DNA of 64,000 nucleotides from JACRCT01 sp049841135. Its GTDB lineage: Bacteria; Myxococcota; Myxococcia; Myxococcales; UBA5297. The notes beneath the pieces are model-generated. The model was not told the DNA's origin. It did no database searches and saw nothing but the letters and a program-made list of their open reading frames with translations. Made by a program: the position numbers and the translations under genes. This document shows positions 28,086 to 38,615 of the stretch, in pieces. Positions within the stretch are counted from its first letter, which is position 1. Each line of letters begins with the position of its first letter. The stretch lies in contig JASGHK010000006.1 of assembly GCA_049841135.1 (NCBI GenBank), positions 248,001 to 312,000 on the forward strand. Direction: 5' to 3'.

Positions 28086-28988
28086 TCAGTCGGCCCAGCG
28101 GACGGCGCCGCGGTAGCCGGTGGTGCGCGGCGTCGCGCCGGCCATCGCCCGCAGCCGGCGGACGCGCTCCTCCATCGGAGGGTGCGTCGAGAAGAGCGAG
28201 AGGAGCGCGCCGCCGCGCAGCGGGTTGACGATGAACAGGCTCGCGGTCGCCGGCGCGGGCTCGGCGGCTGGGACCACCTGCGCCGCGCTCTCCAGCTTGG
28301 TCAGCGCATCGGCGAGCGCGTCGGGGTCGCCCGAGATCCTCGCTCCGGTCTCGTCGGCCATGTACTCGCGCGAGCGGGAGATGCCCAGCTGCACCAGGGT
28401 GGCGGCGATGGGGGCGACCAGCGCCAGGAACAGGCCGCCGATCGCGCTGCCGCCTTCCTCGCCCTCCTCGTCGCGCTGCGCGCCGCCGAACATCGCCGCG
28501 AACGAGAGCGCGTGGGCCACGTAGGTGACGAGCGAGCCCATCGCCGCGGCGATGCTGGAGATGAGGATGTCGCGGTTCTTGATGTGCGCCAGCTCGTGAG
28601 CCAGCACGCCCCGCAGCTCGCGCCGGTCGAGCGCCTGCACGATGCCCTGTGTCACCGCCACCACGCCGTGCGCGGGGTTGCGCCCGGTGGCGAAGGCGTT
28701 GGGCTGCAGCTCGGGGACGAGGTACAGGCGCGGCTTGGGGATGCCGGCGCGGCGGGCGAGGTCGCCGACCATCTCGTGCAGCCACGGGGCCTCGCCGGGG
28801 CCGAGCTCCCGCGCGCGGCTCATGGCCAGCACGAGCTTGTCCGAGAAGAAGTAGGTGGCCGCGTTCATCGCCAGCGCCAGCGCGGCGAACAGGCCCAGGT
28901 GCCCGGGGGCCAGCGCGTTGCCCAGGCCCACGATGAGCGCCGAGAGCGCTCCGAGCAGCACGACGGTCTTGAGCTGGTTCTTCAACAT
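28086..28988 (-). CDS. htpX: HtpX membrane zinc endopeptidase (M48)
   Basis: 300-residue inner-membrane protease that degrades misfolded membrane proteins, with FtsH-like quality-control role. Two N-terminal membrane helices (LLGALSALIVGLGNAL, LGLFAALALAMNAATYFF), catalytic HELAH at residues 131-135, two further hydrophobic segments, and SREYMADETGA providing the third zinc ligand. Length is standard. It is 50 bases downstream of hpf on the same strand, so the two are probably one operon: ribosome hibernation plus envelope proteolysis, a stress pairing. The C-terminal FSTHPPMEERVRRLRAM is the usual M48B ending. Confidence 0.95.
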   Translation of the reverse strand: MLKNQLKTVVLLGALSALIVGLGNALAPGHLGLFAALALAMNAATYFFSDKLVLAMSRARELGPGEAPWLHEMVGDLARRAGIPKPRLYLVPELQPNAFATGRNPAHGVVAVTQGIVQALDRRELRGVLAHELAHIKNRDILISSIAAAMGSLVTYVAHALSFAAMFGGAQRDEEGEEGGSAIGGLFLALVAPIAATLVQLGISRSREYMADETGARISGDPDALADALTKLESAAQVVPAAEPAPATASLFIVNPLRGGALLSLFSTHPPMEERVRRLRAMAGATPRTTGYRGAVRWAD

Positions 28989-29038
28989 GGCTTCGGTTCC
29001 TTGTCTCCGGGTTGGCGGGGGTTGGTCGACGCTGCGGA

Positions 29039-29425
29039 TCAGACGTTGCCGCTCTCGAGCGGCCCCTCCCGGTCGGGGCCACGTCCGGGCTGGGCCCAGG
29101 GCCGCGCGACGCCCCAGATGGGCCGGCGGGTGCGGTCGAGGGTGCGGTCGGCGACGCGGGAGGCGCGCTCCAGCGCGTCGAAGACGGCGGCGCCCAGGTC
29201 GTTGCTCTCGGACTCGACCAGCTTGCCGGACAGGCCGGGGCCGGAGAGCTTGACCCGGCAGCGCTTGTCGTCGCCGCCCTTGGGGCCGTTGACGTCCTCG
29301 AGCCAGACCTGGACCCGGTCGATCTGGTCGGAGCGCCGGCCCAGCGAGAAGCGCGCGCGCCGCTCGACGAAGGCGCGCAGGCCGGTGGTGATCTCGACTC
29401 CCTTTCCTCGAACTTCGATCCTCAT
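29039..29425 (-). CDS. hpf: ribosome hibernation factor HPF/RaiA family (short form)
   Basis: 128-residue cytoplasmic protein of the sigma-54-modulation/HPF fold, which binds the 30S decoding site and stores or protects ribosomes in stress. Opens with RIEVRGKGVEITTGLRAFVERR and contains IDRVQVWLEDVNGPKGG and CRVKLSGPG, in family positions. The C-terminal dimerisation domain of long HPF is absent; instead a Pro/Arg/Gly-rich tail follows. The start at 29425 has an AGGAGG site. Its promoter region is shared with divergent nhaR and holds the dyad TGTCGG-N5-CCGACA 87 bases before the ATG. First gene of a probable hpf-htpX operon. Confidence 0.85.
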   Translation of the reverse strand: MRIEVRGKGVEITTGLRAFVERRARFSLGRRSDQIDRVQVWLEDVNGPKGGDDKRCRVKLSGPGLSGKLVESESNDLGAAVFDALERASRVADRTLDRTRRPIWGVARPWAQPGRGPDREGPLESGNV

Positions 29426-29484
29426 GGCGTCCTCCTGGTGACATCGGGTTGTTTGCCCAGGAGAATGCGCACCGCGGTCGTGTT

Positions 29485-29528
29485 GTTCCGTACGAAAAAT
29501 CTGGCATCGAATGTCGGCCGCACCGACA
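29485..29528 (-). promoter_or_regulatory. LysR-type operator and promoter of hpf-htpX, overlapping the nhaR leader
   Basis: On the minus strand: TGTCGG-TGCGG-CCGACA (29528-29512), 22 bases, then GGAACAACACGACCGC beginning at 29489. This is the same layout as upstream of terC, including the exact 22-base gap and most bases of the GGAAC block. The dyad carries T-N11-A. On the plus strand the dyad ends 15 bases before the nhaR ATG, so NhaR binding here would also interfere with its own expression. GGAAC resembles the -35 of ECF-type sigma factors, which is a second possible reading. Confidence 0.68.
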
Positions 29529-29543
29529 GACGGAGGAAGTGCC

Positions 29544-30444
29544 ATGGAGTGGCTCAACTATCACCACCTTCTCTACTTCTGGATGGTCGCCAAGGAGGGC
29601 GGGCTGGCCCCGGCGGCGAAGGCCCTGCACCTGACGCACCCCACGCTCCACGCGCAGATCCGCGCGCTGGAGGACCGGCTGGGGGAGAAGCTGCTGGAGA
29701 AGAAGGGCCGCAAGCTCGAGCTGACCGAGATGGGGAAGCTGGTCTTCGGCTACGCCGACGAGATCTTCGGGCTGGGCCGCGAGATGCTCGACGCGGTCAA
29801 GGACCGGCCCACGGGGCGGCCGACGCGGCTGCAGGTGGGGGTCGTCGACGTGCTGCCCAAGACGCTGGTGCGGCGCGTGCTGGAGCCGGCGTTGAAGACG
29901 GGCGAGCCCATCCGGCTGGTGTGCAGCGAGGACAAGGCGGATCGGCTGCTGGCGTCGCTGGCGCTGCACGAACTGGACGTCGTGCTCTCCGACGCGCCCG
30001 TTCCGCCCGGGAAGCTCGGTCCGCGCCTACAGCCATCTGCTGGGCGAGTGCGGCGTCACGTTCCTGGCGACGAAGGGGCTGGCCGCGAAGCTCACGGGGC
30101 GCTTCCCGGCCTCGCTCGACGGCGCTCCGGTGCTCCTGCCCGGCGAAGGGACCGCGTTGCGGCGCGACCTGGACGCGTGGTTCGACACCAAGAAGATCCG
30201 CCCGCTCGTGGCGGGCGAGTTCGCCGACAGCGCGCTGGCGAAGGCCTTTGGGCAGGACGGGCTGGGTGTCTTCGCTTCGCCGACGGCGGTGGACGAGGAG
30301 GTCGTCCAGCAGCAGGGCCTGGTGGTCGTCGGCCGCGAGCCGAGCCTCTTGCAGCGCTTCTATGCGCTCTCGGTGGAGCGCCGGCTGCAGCATCCGGCGG
30401 TCGTCGCGATCCTCCAGGCGGCGCGGGGCGAGCTGTTCGCGTGA
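29544..30444 (+). CDS. nhaR: NhaR-like LysR-family transcriptional activator, one frameshift
   Basis: About 299 residues. The first 60 residues form the LysR winged helix with the NhaR signature MEWLNYHHLLYFWMVAKEGG and LHLTHPTLHAQIRALEDRLG; the effector-binding domain follows. NhaR in E. coli responds to Na+ and alkaline pH and activates nhaA and other genes. At 30011-30017 the sequence reads GAAGCTC; restoring GAGCTC gives VPPGSSVRAYSHLLGECGV and a normal C-terminus (VERRLQHPAVVAILQAARG). The ATG at 29544 has a GGAGGAAG site. No nhaA is in the window; instead the gene is divergent from hpf-htpX and near terC, both preceded by matching dyads, so these are its likely targets. Confidence 0.88.
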
Positions 30445-30515
30445 TGCGCCGCGCTACCCATCCCGGTGCTCCACGGATAGGTTGTGCGGCCACCACCCGC
30501 ACCCTGGAGATATCG

Positions 30516-30994
30516 ATGACGAAGAACATCAAGGTTCTGTCTGCGGTCGTCGCCCTGATCGCCGCCGGCTGCGCCACCTGGACCCCGGTGCCGTACACGC
30601 CCAACCCCGCGGCGGTCACCAATCCGGCCGAGGACTTCCAGCGCCTGGTGATGACCGCCAAGGTCTGGCGGCCGGTGAAGATCGACGTACACGAGACCTT
30701 CGCCACGCTGCTGTACGCGACGCAGTACGGGCCGCAGACCGTGACCATCCCCTTCAAGGAGAATCACGAAGGTGGAGGTGCTCAACAGCGGCGAGGACTA
30801 CATCCTGCGGGCCACGGACGCCGCGGGCGCCAAGAATCTACGAGTACGTCGCGACCAACCAGAAGAACGCCCAGGATCTGGCCGACGTCTTCGCGGTGCT
30901 CACCGGCAAGACCCCCGTGCCGGCGACGGCGCCTGCTCCGGCCGCGGAGCCCGCCGCCACGCCTGCTCCCGCCTCGGAAGCCAAGGCTCCCTGA
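30516..30994 (+). CDS. lipoprotein of unknown function, two frameshifts
   Basis: Small lipoprotein, about 158 residues when restored. Signal and lipobox: LSAVVALIAAGCATW. A compact domain follows (FQRLVMTAKVWRPVKIDVHE, LYATQYGPQTVTIPFKE). Two extra bases break it, at GAATC 30761-30765 and GAATC 30834-30838; with GATC at each site the protein reads IPFKEITKVEVLNSGEDYI and DAAGAKIYEYVATNQKNAQD, ending in a Pro/Ala tail. The stop TGA overlaps the next gene's ATG, so the two are co-translated. Confidence 0.7.
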
Positions 30995-31944
30995 TGCGCA
31001 GGTTCGGGTCGCTCGTCGCGCTCGGACTCGCCGGATGCCTGCACGGGCCGGTGGGGCCGACCTGGTACGGCCGCGGACCGAACACGAGCCCGCCGTCCGA
31101 GCCGTTGCGAGCCCCCGCAGCGACCGCCCAAGTGCTCCTCGCCTCGGAGGAGAGCTGCCGAGCCATCCTGGAGGAGGCCTCGGCGCTCGGCTACGAGCCC
31201 GCGACCAGCGGTCAGCCCTGCCTGCGGACGAGGGACAAGGCGACGCCGTTCTTCCTCGCGCTCGAGCGCGAGTCGGAGGGGGGCGTGCGCCGCGAGCTGA
31301 CCTTCGCGTGGCGGGCAGGAGGCGTGGAAGGCAGCGCGTACATCCCCGCCTTCCCGGCCCAGCGCGACGAAGCCCAGAGGCAGCTCAAGGCGATCGCCGC
31401 GGAGTGGAGCGAGAGCCTGACCCGCGCGGCGGACCGGCGGCGCGCGCCGGCGCAGGATCAGCGCATCGCCGAGGCCGCCGCGCACTTCGACCGAGCGGTC
31501 GGACACTTCAAGGCAGGCCAATGGGAGGCGGCGGCGTCCGAGTTCGAGGCTGCGTACACCGCCCAGCCGCGCTGGGAGGTGCTCTACAACATCGCCGTCG
31601 CGCAGCAGAAGCTGGGGCGCAACGCGCTCGCGCGCTCAAACCTCGAGCGCTACCTCGCCGAAGGCGGCGCCCGGGTTGCGCCCAAGCGGCGCGCCGACGT
31701 CGAGAAGGCGCTGGCGGAGACGCAGTCCCAGCTCGGGCGGGTGAACCTGCAGATCGTCGGCCAGGCCTCGGACATCCAGGTCGATGGCCGCTCGCTCGGG
31801 GCCAGCCCTCCACCGGTGCTCTGGCTCGAGCCCGGGCGCCACGAGTTCCGGGCCCTGCAGGGCGGCAAGACGGGCGCCGGCATCGCGGTCGGAGTCGCGG
31901 CAGGGGATACGGCCGCCGTGCTCCTCGAAATCCCTGCTCCCTGA
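30994..31944 (+). CDS. TPR lipoprotein with PEGA-like C-terminus
   Basis: 316-residue lipoprotein (signal FGSLVALGLAGC). After an N-terminal domain of about 125 residues, residues 165-235 carry tetratricopeptide repeats (AVGHFKAGQWEAAASEFEAA, LYNIAVAQQKLGRNALARSN). The C-terminus VNLQIVGQASDIQVDGRSLG followed by LWLEPGRHEFRAL has the pattern of PEGA surface domains. This TPR-plus-PEGA layout is common in myxobacterial envelope proteins of unknown role. Start codon overlaps the preceding stop (TGATG), indicating translational coupling with the small lipoprotein. Confidence 0.78.
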   Translation: MRRFGSLVALGLAGCLHGPVGPTWYGRGPNTSPPSEPLRAPAATAQVLLASEESCRAILEEASALGYEPATSGQPCLRTRDKATPFFLALERESEGGVRRELTFAWRAGGVEGSAYIPAFPAQRDEAQRQLKAIAAEWSESLTRAADRRRAPAQDQRIAEAAAHFDRAVGHFKAGQWEAAASEFEAAYTAQPRWEVLYNIAVAQQKLGRNALARSNLERYLAEGGARVAPKRRADVEKALAETQSQLGRVNLQIVGQASDIQVDGRSLGASPPPVLWLEPGRHEFRALQGGKTGAGIAVGVAAGDTAAVLLEIPAP

Positions 31945-31965
31945 CCCGGCCGGTGACGGTCGGCT

Positions 31966-33391
31966 CTACCGGCTCGCGGTCTCGGGCGCCGCCGCGGGCA
32001 GTCCTTGCCGCTCGACGCGTCGTCCCCCGCGCCAGACCGCGACGACGTTCTCGGTGGCGGCGATGTCCTGCAGCGGGTCGCCCTCGACGAGGAGGAGGTC
32101 CGCGGTCGCTCCCTTCCGGATGATGCCGGAGTAGCCGAGCTTGAAGACGCGGGCCGGGACGCTGGTGGCCATGCGCAGCGCCTCCGGGGCGGGGATGCCC
32201 AGCGCGACCAGCGCCTGCAGCTCGCGGTGCAGCGCCGGCCCGTGGAACATGCCAGGCAGCGCGGAGTCGGTGCCGGCGACGAGCCTGGCGCCGGCGGCGC
32301 GCAGCTTCATCACGTTCTCGCCGAGCATGCGGTCGTAGTCGGGCAGCTGGGCGAGGAACTCGGGGCTGTAGCCCGGGACCTGGTAGCCGGCCGGGACCGC
32401 GGCGAAGGACGCGGCCGCCTGGGGCAGCACCGCCTGCTCGAATCGGATGGAACGCGAGCTTCTGGTTCAGGGCGTCGACGATGACGCTCCAGATGCGCCG
32501 GGTGGTGACCACCGGCACGCGCGCGGCGATGAGCTTGGCCTGCTCGTCGGTGAGCACGCCGTCCCACGGCACGTGCATGAGCAGCGCGGCGCCGGCCTCG
32601 ACCGCCTCCACCGCGTCCTGGGGGCTGGCGATGTGGACGTAGGCGGGCAGGCCGTTCTGCTTCGCCGCCTCGACGATCGCCTTGAGCTGCTCGACGGTGA
32701 GGTGCGGCGTGCCGACGGGCAGGTCGTCGTAGATGATCTTCACGAAGTCGGGGCGCGTCCGGGCGACCTCCTCGTCGACCATCGCGCGCGCGTCCTGGGC
32801 GTCGCCGACCTCGCGCATGGTCGTGCTGACGTACCAGGCCGACAGCGGCCAGGGGACCATGGCGCGGGCGAGCGGGCCCGGGTGGCCGTCGACGGCCGTG
32901 AAGATGCGAGAGGCGCGCACGAGCCGGGGACCTGCAAGCTCGCCGGCGTAGGCGCGCCGGTCGAGCGCCTGGGAGTCGGCGTCCAGGGCTGCGGCCACCG
33001 CGGAGGTGACGCCGGACCAGAGCAGCGCCGCCGCCTGCGCCTTGACGTTGGGCAGCTTGGCGGCCCACGGCGGCATCCCGTCCGGACCGCCGAGGTGGAC
33101 GTGGGAGTCGACGAGGCCGGGCAGGAGCGTCTTGCCGGTTCCGTCGACGACCTGCGCGCCGGCGGGGGCGGCGCCTTCGCCGGCCGGGCGGAGGGAGCTG
33201 ATGCGGCCCTGGGCGAGCACGACGTCCATCGGCGCGCTCAAGGTGTCGGACAGGCCGTCGAAGACGCGGGCGCCGGCGACGAAGGTGACCGGAGGCTCGT
33301 TGTTGCCGAGCGGTGCGGCGAGCATCGGCCGGGCAGTGACGCAGCCGGCCAGGAGGAGCGCGAGGGCAGAGACGACGACGAGGCGGGTCAA
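31966..33391 (-). CDS. exported amidohydrolase (imidazolonepropionase/prolidase-like), one frameshift
   Basis: About 474-residue lipoprotein (VVVSALALLLAGC) of the metal-dependent amidohydrolase superfamily; members hydrolyse amide or ester bonds in cyclic or dipeptide substrates, but the substrate here is unknown. Motifs: DSHVHLGG (first metal ligands), FVKIIYDDLP (candidate carbamylated Lys), YVHIASPQDAVEA, MHVPWDG and VAGTDSALPG (late Asp). At 32440-32444 the plus strand reads GAATC; restoring GATC gives LAFHPIEQAVLPQAAASFA and a continuous barrel to the stop at 31966. The C-terminal RKGATADLLLVEGDPLQDI is the typical closing beta-sandwich. Confidence 0.85.
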
Positions 33392-33509
33392 GGGATCTCC
33401 TCAAAGCCTGCGGTTCGAAGGGAGGCGAAGCGGCCGAACCGACGGCAGGGGCAAAGCCGAGCACGAAGCCGTTTCCCTACCGCCTGCAGCCCGAAGCCTA
33501 CCGCTGCCT

Positions 33510-34907
<1,398 letters not shown>

Positions 34908-34964
34908 GCGCGGATGATAGCCCCTCGGAAGGGGACCCCGTCGCCGTCAAAGCGCCCGGACGAA

Positions 34965-35040
34965 CCCTCCCCCCTTGCCCCTTCCCAAACTGCGGGGGGC
35001 TCGTGGGCTGCCCCTGGCCACGCTGGTCGGAGCTCTTGGT
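34965..35040 (+). repeat. dispersed intergenic repeat, half copy
   Basis: About 75 bases beginning ccctcccccc and running through tcccaaac, gcgggggg, ggccac, ctggt and gctcttgg match, with small gaps, the left part of the inverted-repeat element at 62091-62176. It occupies the gap between the NtrC-type regulator and the SEC-C gene. The right-hand inverted arm present in the full element is missing here. Confidence 0.55.
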
Positions 35041-35107
35041 CCCTGCGTGGCCGCCACCAAGACCTGCCACCGGCAACACCTTGAGCCGTGGTAGCTTCCC
35101 GCCCGCC

Positions 35108-36085
35108 ATGACCACCACCCCCGCCCACCTCTTCAAGACCGCCCGCCGGCAGATGCGAAAGATCCGCCACCGCGGCCCGCAGACCGAGACCGAGCGCCGC
35201 CTGCTGGCCTCCGCGGACCAGCAGCGCGAGCAGGGCCTGGGCTGGCGTTACGACGGCTTCAAGGACTGGCCGACGCCGAAGCTCTTCGAGGAGTTGACGC
35301 GCCAGGGCGTGAAGGCCGACGAGGCGGGCTTTGCCGAGGCCGCCAAGGCAGCCGGCTCGCCGACCGCCCTGGGCGAGTCGTGGGCGGCGGTCGCCACGGG
35401 TCAGGGCAAGTGGAAGGACTACGCCTCGATGGCCGCGCGTGAGCTGTGGCGCCGGCTCATCCCCGACTCGCGAGCGCCGGAGGTCGTCGCCGACGCCGTC
35501 GACGAGCTGCTCGAGGAGGCGGAGGTCAAGCAGCCGCGGACGCCGCTGTGGCTCGCCGCGGCACGGCGGCTCCTGGCTGCGTGCGTGGTGGAGGGCAAGC
35601 CCGACCGCGAGCACTTCGCCAAGGTGGCGCGCGAGTCCGGCGCCGACCTCGCGGGCTGGATGGTGGAGATGCCGGCCGCGCTGCTGGGGACGCCCGACGA
35701 GACCGAGGCCCCGGGGATTTGCCAGGCGTTCGCGGGGCTGGGCGACGAGAAGGTGATGCGCGCCGAACGCGCGGAGATCCTCGCGCGGCTCGCCAAGGGC
35801 GAAGAGGCCAAGACCGAGATCCGCGCGCTCCTGCAGGCCCATGCCGACGACCCGGTGGTGCTGCTCAAGGCCGGCGCGGTGTACGAGGCGCTCGGCGAGG
35901 TGCCGGCGAGCCAGGAGTACTTCCGGCGCTACGAGGACGCGGTCCGCGCTCCGGCGCACGCGGCCTCTCGCGCCGCGGCGAGCAAGGCGGGGCTGGTGCT
36001 GCCCGCGCCCAAGCTCGGGCCCAACGACCGGTGCCCGTGTGGCAGCGGCAAGAAGTACAAGCGCTGCCACGGGCTCGCGAGCTGA
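35108..36085 (+). CDS. SEC-C motif protein
   Basis: 325-residue cytoplasmic protein ending in the SEC-C zinc motif GPNDRCPCGSGKKYKRCHG, the ligand-binding tail found on SecA (where it binds SecB and phospholipid) and on many unrelated proteins. The preceding 290 residues are helical and poorly conserved: a basic start (FKTARRQMRKIRHRG), then TPR-like hairpins (LAKGEEAKTEIRALLQAHAD, LLKAGAVYEALGEVPASQEY). Possibly a ribosome- or SecB-associated adaptor, but no specific role can be assigned. Confidence 0.75.
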   Translation: MTTTPAHLFKTARRQMRKIRHRGPQTETERRLLASADQQREQGLGWRYDGFKDWPTPKLFEELTRQGVKADEAGFAEAAKAAGSPTALGESWAAVATGQGKWKDYASMAARELWRRLIPDSRAPEVVADAVDELLEEAEVKQPRTPLWLAAARRLLAACVVEGKPDREHFAKVARESGADLAGWMVEMPAALLGTPDETEAPGICQAFAGLGDEKVMRAERAEILARLAKGEEAKTEIRALLQAHADDPVVLLKAGAVYEALGEVPASQEYFRRYEDAVRAPAHAASRAAASKAGLVLPAPKLGPNDRCPCGSGKKYKRCHGLAS

Positions 36086-36297
36086 AGCGCACCTCGAGAA
36101 TCCATCGTCCGTTCGGGGCCGTGAGGCACGAACGAGGGCTTCCCGACGACGTCGCCTGGCCAGCCATGAACGGGCCGCGCGGATCAAGCGGCTACTCTCG
36201 TTTGGGGTGAGCGCGCGAGCATGGGTGCGCTGGCTTTCGGTCGTGAGGCCGGTGTTAAGCTGCAAGCGAAAGCGCGGCGACGAATTCCGAGGGGCCG

Positions 36298-37296
36298 ATG
36301 TCGTTCGTGGAGTTGCTCACCGGAGGCGAGTGCGAGTGGCCCGGGCGGCGCCCGGCCCGTTTCACCTTCCGCGTCAGCGACTTCGACCGCGTCCAGCAGC
36401 TCCTCGAGAACATGTTCGTCGAGCTCACCGTTCGCCCCATGCGCGGCGGCGGCATGGCGTTCTGCCTCGACGTGCCGGATCGCGACCTGGGCACCTGGTC
36501 CATCCCCATCAAGGAAGGCGACCGGATCAAGCTCGCGCGCGGCGCCGGCGAGTGCACCGCGCGAATCGTCAACGAGCGGGCCACCAAGGCGCTCGACCTG
36601 GCGCCGTTCTGCGAGGGCCTGCGGCACGACTGGAGCGGCAAGGTGGCGGCGGCGTTCGCGGACCTGGCCTGCGGCAAGGCGCGCGAGGCGGCGGCGGCGC
36701 TGGAGCCGGTCGCGGCGATGGACGACGCGGTGCCGGCGGCGCACCACCTGCTCGGTCGCTGCCACCGCGCGCTGGGGCGGCTGACCGAGGCGGTCGAGTG
36801 CTATCGCAACGCGGTGCGGGCGAGCGCTGACGAGAGCGGCAAGCTTCAACCGTGGGCGGCGGCGCCGCTCTCCGACATGGGCGTCGCCTACAAGCGGCAG
36901 GGCGACGCGGCGCGGGCCATCCACTGCTTCCTGCACTCGCTGCACCTGCGGCCCAACCACCCGGAGGCGCTGCTCTCCTTCTTCTCGCTGATGGCGGTGG
37001 AAGAGGGCTACGTGCTCTTCGGCGCGGCGCGGGTGCTGGCCATGGCCTGCCAGGAAGAGCTGGTCGACGAGTTCCTCGACAGCTACGCCACCGTGTCCGG
37101 CCGGGAGATCGCCACGCTGCGCGCCGAGGCGCTCAAGCTGTCCGAGAAGGTCGACCTGGCCAAGTGGCCGCTGCAGCGCGCGGCATTCGAGAAGCTCTCG
37201 GCGTTCGAGCGCGGGCTGGACATGGGCAAGGCGGTCAGCGCGGCGGCGGCGGTGATGCGCGCCGGGCGATGGGGCCCCGGCGGCGCCAGCGCCTGA
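36298..37296 (+). CDS. TPR protein with unrecognised N-terminal domain
   Basis: 332 residues, no signal peptide. Residues 1-95 form a beta-rich domain (RFTFRVSDFDRVQQLLENMF, GMAFCLDVPDRDLGTWSIPI) that I cannot assign. Residues about 115-245 hold three TPR units (AFADLACGKAREAAAALEPV, HHLLGRCHRALGRLTEAVEC, DMGVAYKRQGDAARAIHCFL). The remainder is helical. Probably an intracellular scaffold. The 212 bases upstream show no gene. Confidence 0.72.
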   Translation: MSFVELLTGGECEWPGRRPARFTFRVSDFDRVQQLLENMFVELTVRPMRGGGMAFCLDVPDRDLGTWSIPIKEGDRIKLARGAGECTARIVNERATKALDLAPFCEGLRHDWSGKVAAAFADLACGKAREAAAALEPVAAMDDAVPAAHHLLGRCHRALGRLTEAVECYRNAVRASADESGKLQPWAAAPLSDMGVAYKRQGDAARAIHCFLHSLHLRPNHPEALLSFFSLMAVEEGYVLFGAARVLAMACQEELVDEFLDSYATVSGREIATLRAEALKLSEKVDLAKWPLQRAAFEKLSAFERGLDMGKAVSAAAAVMRAGRWGPGGASA

Positions 37297-37956
37297 TATC
37301 TCGAAGTTCGCTTCCGTTGTTCCGCTGGCGCCCGGAGGAAATGCGCCGCGCAGCGGAAGAGGCACGGGAACGCCTCGATAGCCTGCGAGCTTCCGGGAGG
37401 ATGGCGCTCACCGGTGCTTTGCCTTGCTTGCTGGCTCATAGGAAGAAGGAAGGGCAGCTCTCGCTCGTTCGCCTTGACGGCGACGCTCGTCGCCCGCTCC
37501 TGCTCGGCGCCCCGAATGAGCCGAGAGCTGGAGGCCGCTCTCGGCCGCCGCTCAACGACGTCGGCGAACGAGGTGAAGGCGCGTCATGAGCGAGAAGCTA
37601 TCCGCGCCGAGCCTGGACCCGGCGCCGAGTGTCTTCCTGAGGCGTTTTTGCTCATGTGGCGTCAATCCCCCATTAACCCGCTTAATGTGGCTTCAAAGCC
37701 CCACGGGCCAAAACGCCGAAAAGGGGAGCGCGTCGCACAGGGCCCGGCGACGAGCCGTGTGCGAGGCGAACGAAGCGCCGGACCCTGCGCCACCATTCGA
37801 CCCTCGGAGCACCTGAACCCGAAATCCTTGCTCCTAGAAGCTGAAGCGGCTACGGGTCGCCTCGACGAGCCCATTTGCCTCCAGGAGCAACGAGGCGCCT
37901 CGCCGGGAGTACTCTCGAGCCCACTCAGATGGTGCTGTCAGGAGAGGAGAACGCTG
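37297..37956. other. 660-base intergenic region with inverted repeats
   Basis: No convincing gene: open frames here lack family motifs and coding character. Two structures are visible. An AT-rich dyad cattaa-N5-ttaatg spans 37671-37687. A longer imperfect inverted repeat pairs gcacagggcccggcg (37735-37749) with cgccggaccctgcgc (37776-37790), two mismatches in 15, around 26 bases. The latter looks like an interspersed repeat unit. Nothing suggests an origin or attachment site. Confidence 0.5.
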
Positions 37957-38602
37957 GTGCCCCTGACCCTTGCCCCCTACCTCGAGCAGCTCGCGACCTG
38001 GCCGCGCTCCGGGCGCCACATCCTCGCCCAGCACGACGCGGACTCGGTCGTCGTCTACCAGGCCTTCAAGGCCTCCACGGTGAAGCACGCCGTCGAGCAC
38101 GGCCGCTTCGGCGAGGGCTTCTCGCTCGAGCGCATGAGCTGGGTGAAGACCAACTTCCTCTGGATGATGTTCCGCAGCGGCTGGGCACTGAAGGAAGGCC
38201 AGGAGGCGGTCGTCGCCGTCTGGCTGCGCCGCGAGGGCTTCGACGAGATCCTGCGAATCCGCCGTGCCGTCGTCGTTCCACCCCGCCGTCTCCGCGAATC
38301 CCGAGGAGTGGGAGCGCCAGCTGAAGCACTCGACGGTGCGCCTCCAGTGGGATCCCGACCACCACCCGACGGGCGCGAAGCAGGAGCGCCGGGCCATCCA
38401 GCTCGGGCTGCGGGGCGAGGCCCTGCGCAAGTACGTGCACGAGTGGCCCCTGCGGATCGAGGACGTGACGCCGCTGGTCGCGGAGCAGCGGGTCCACGTC
38501 CAGGGCCACGCCTGGGAGAAGCTGCTGCTGCCGCGCGAGACCGTGTACCGGCCCGCGGACGAGGCGGTGGCCGCGGCGCTGGGAATGGCTTCGACGAGCT
38601 GA
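37957..38602 (+). CDS. DUF4291 family protein, one frameshift
   Basis: About 214 residues of the DUF4291 family, cytoplasmic, function unknown. Signatures: SVVVYQAFKASTVKHAVEHG, MSWVKTNFLWMMFRSGWAL and RAIQLGLRGEALRKYVHEWP followed by IEDVTP. The start is a GTG at 37957, supported by a GGAGAGGAGA ribosome site. At 38255-38259 GAATC breaks the frame; GATC restores ILRSAVPSSFHPAVSANPEE. The neighbouring intact GATC at 38247-38250 shows that not every site is affected. It ends 14 bases from the convergent histidine kinase stop. Confidence 0.82.
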
Positions 38603-38615
38603 TCGGCCATCGGGT

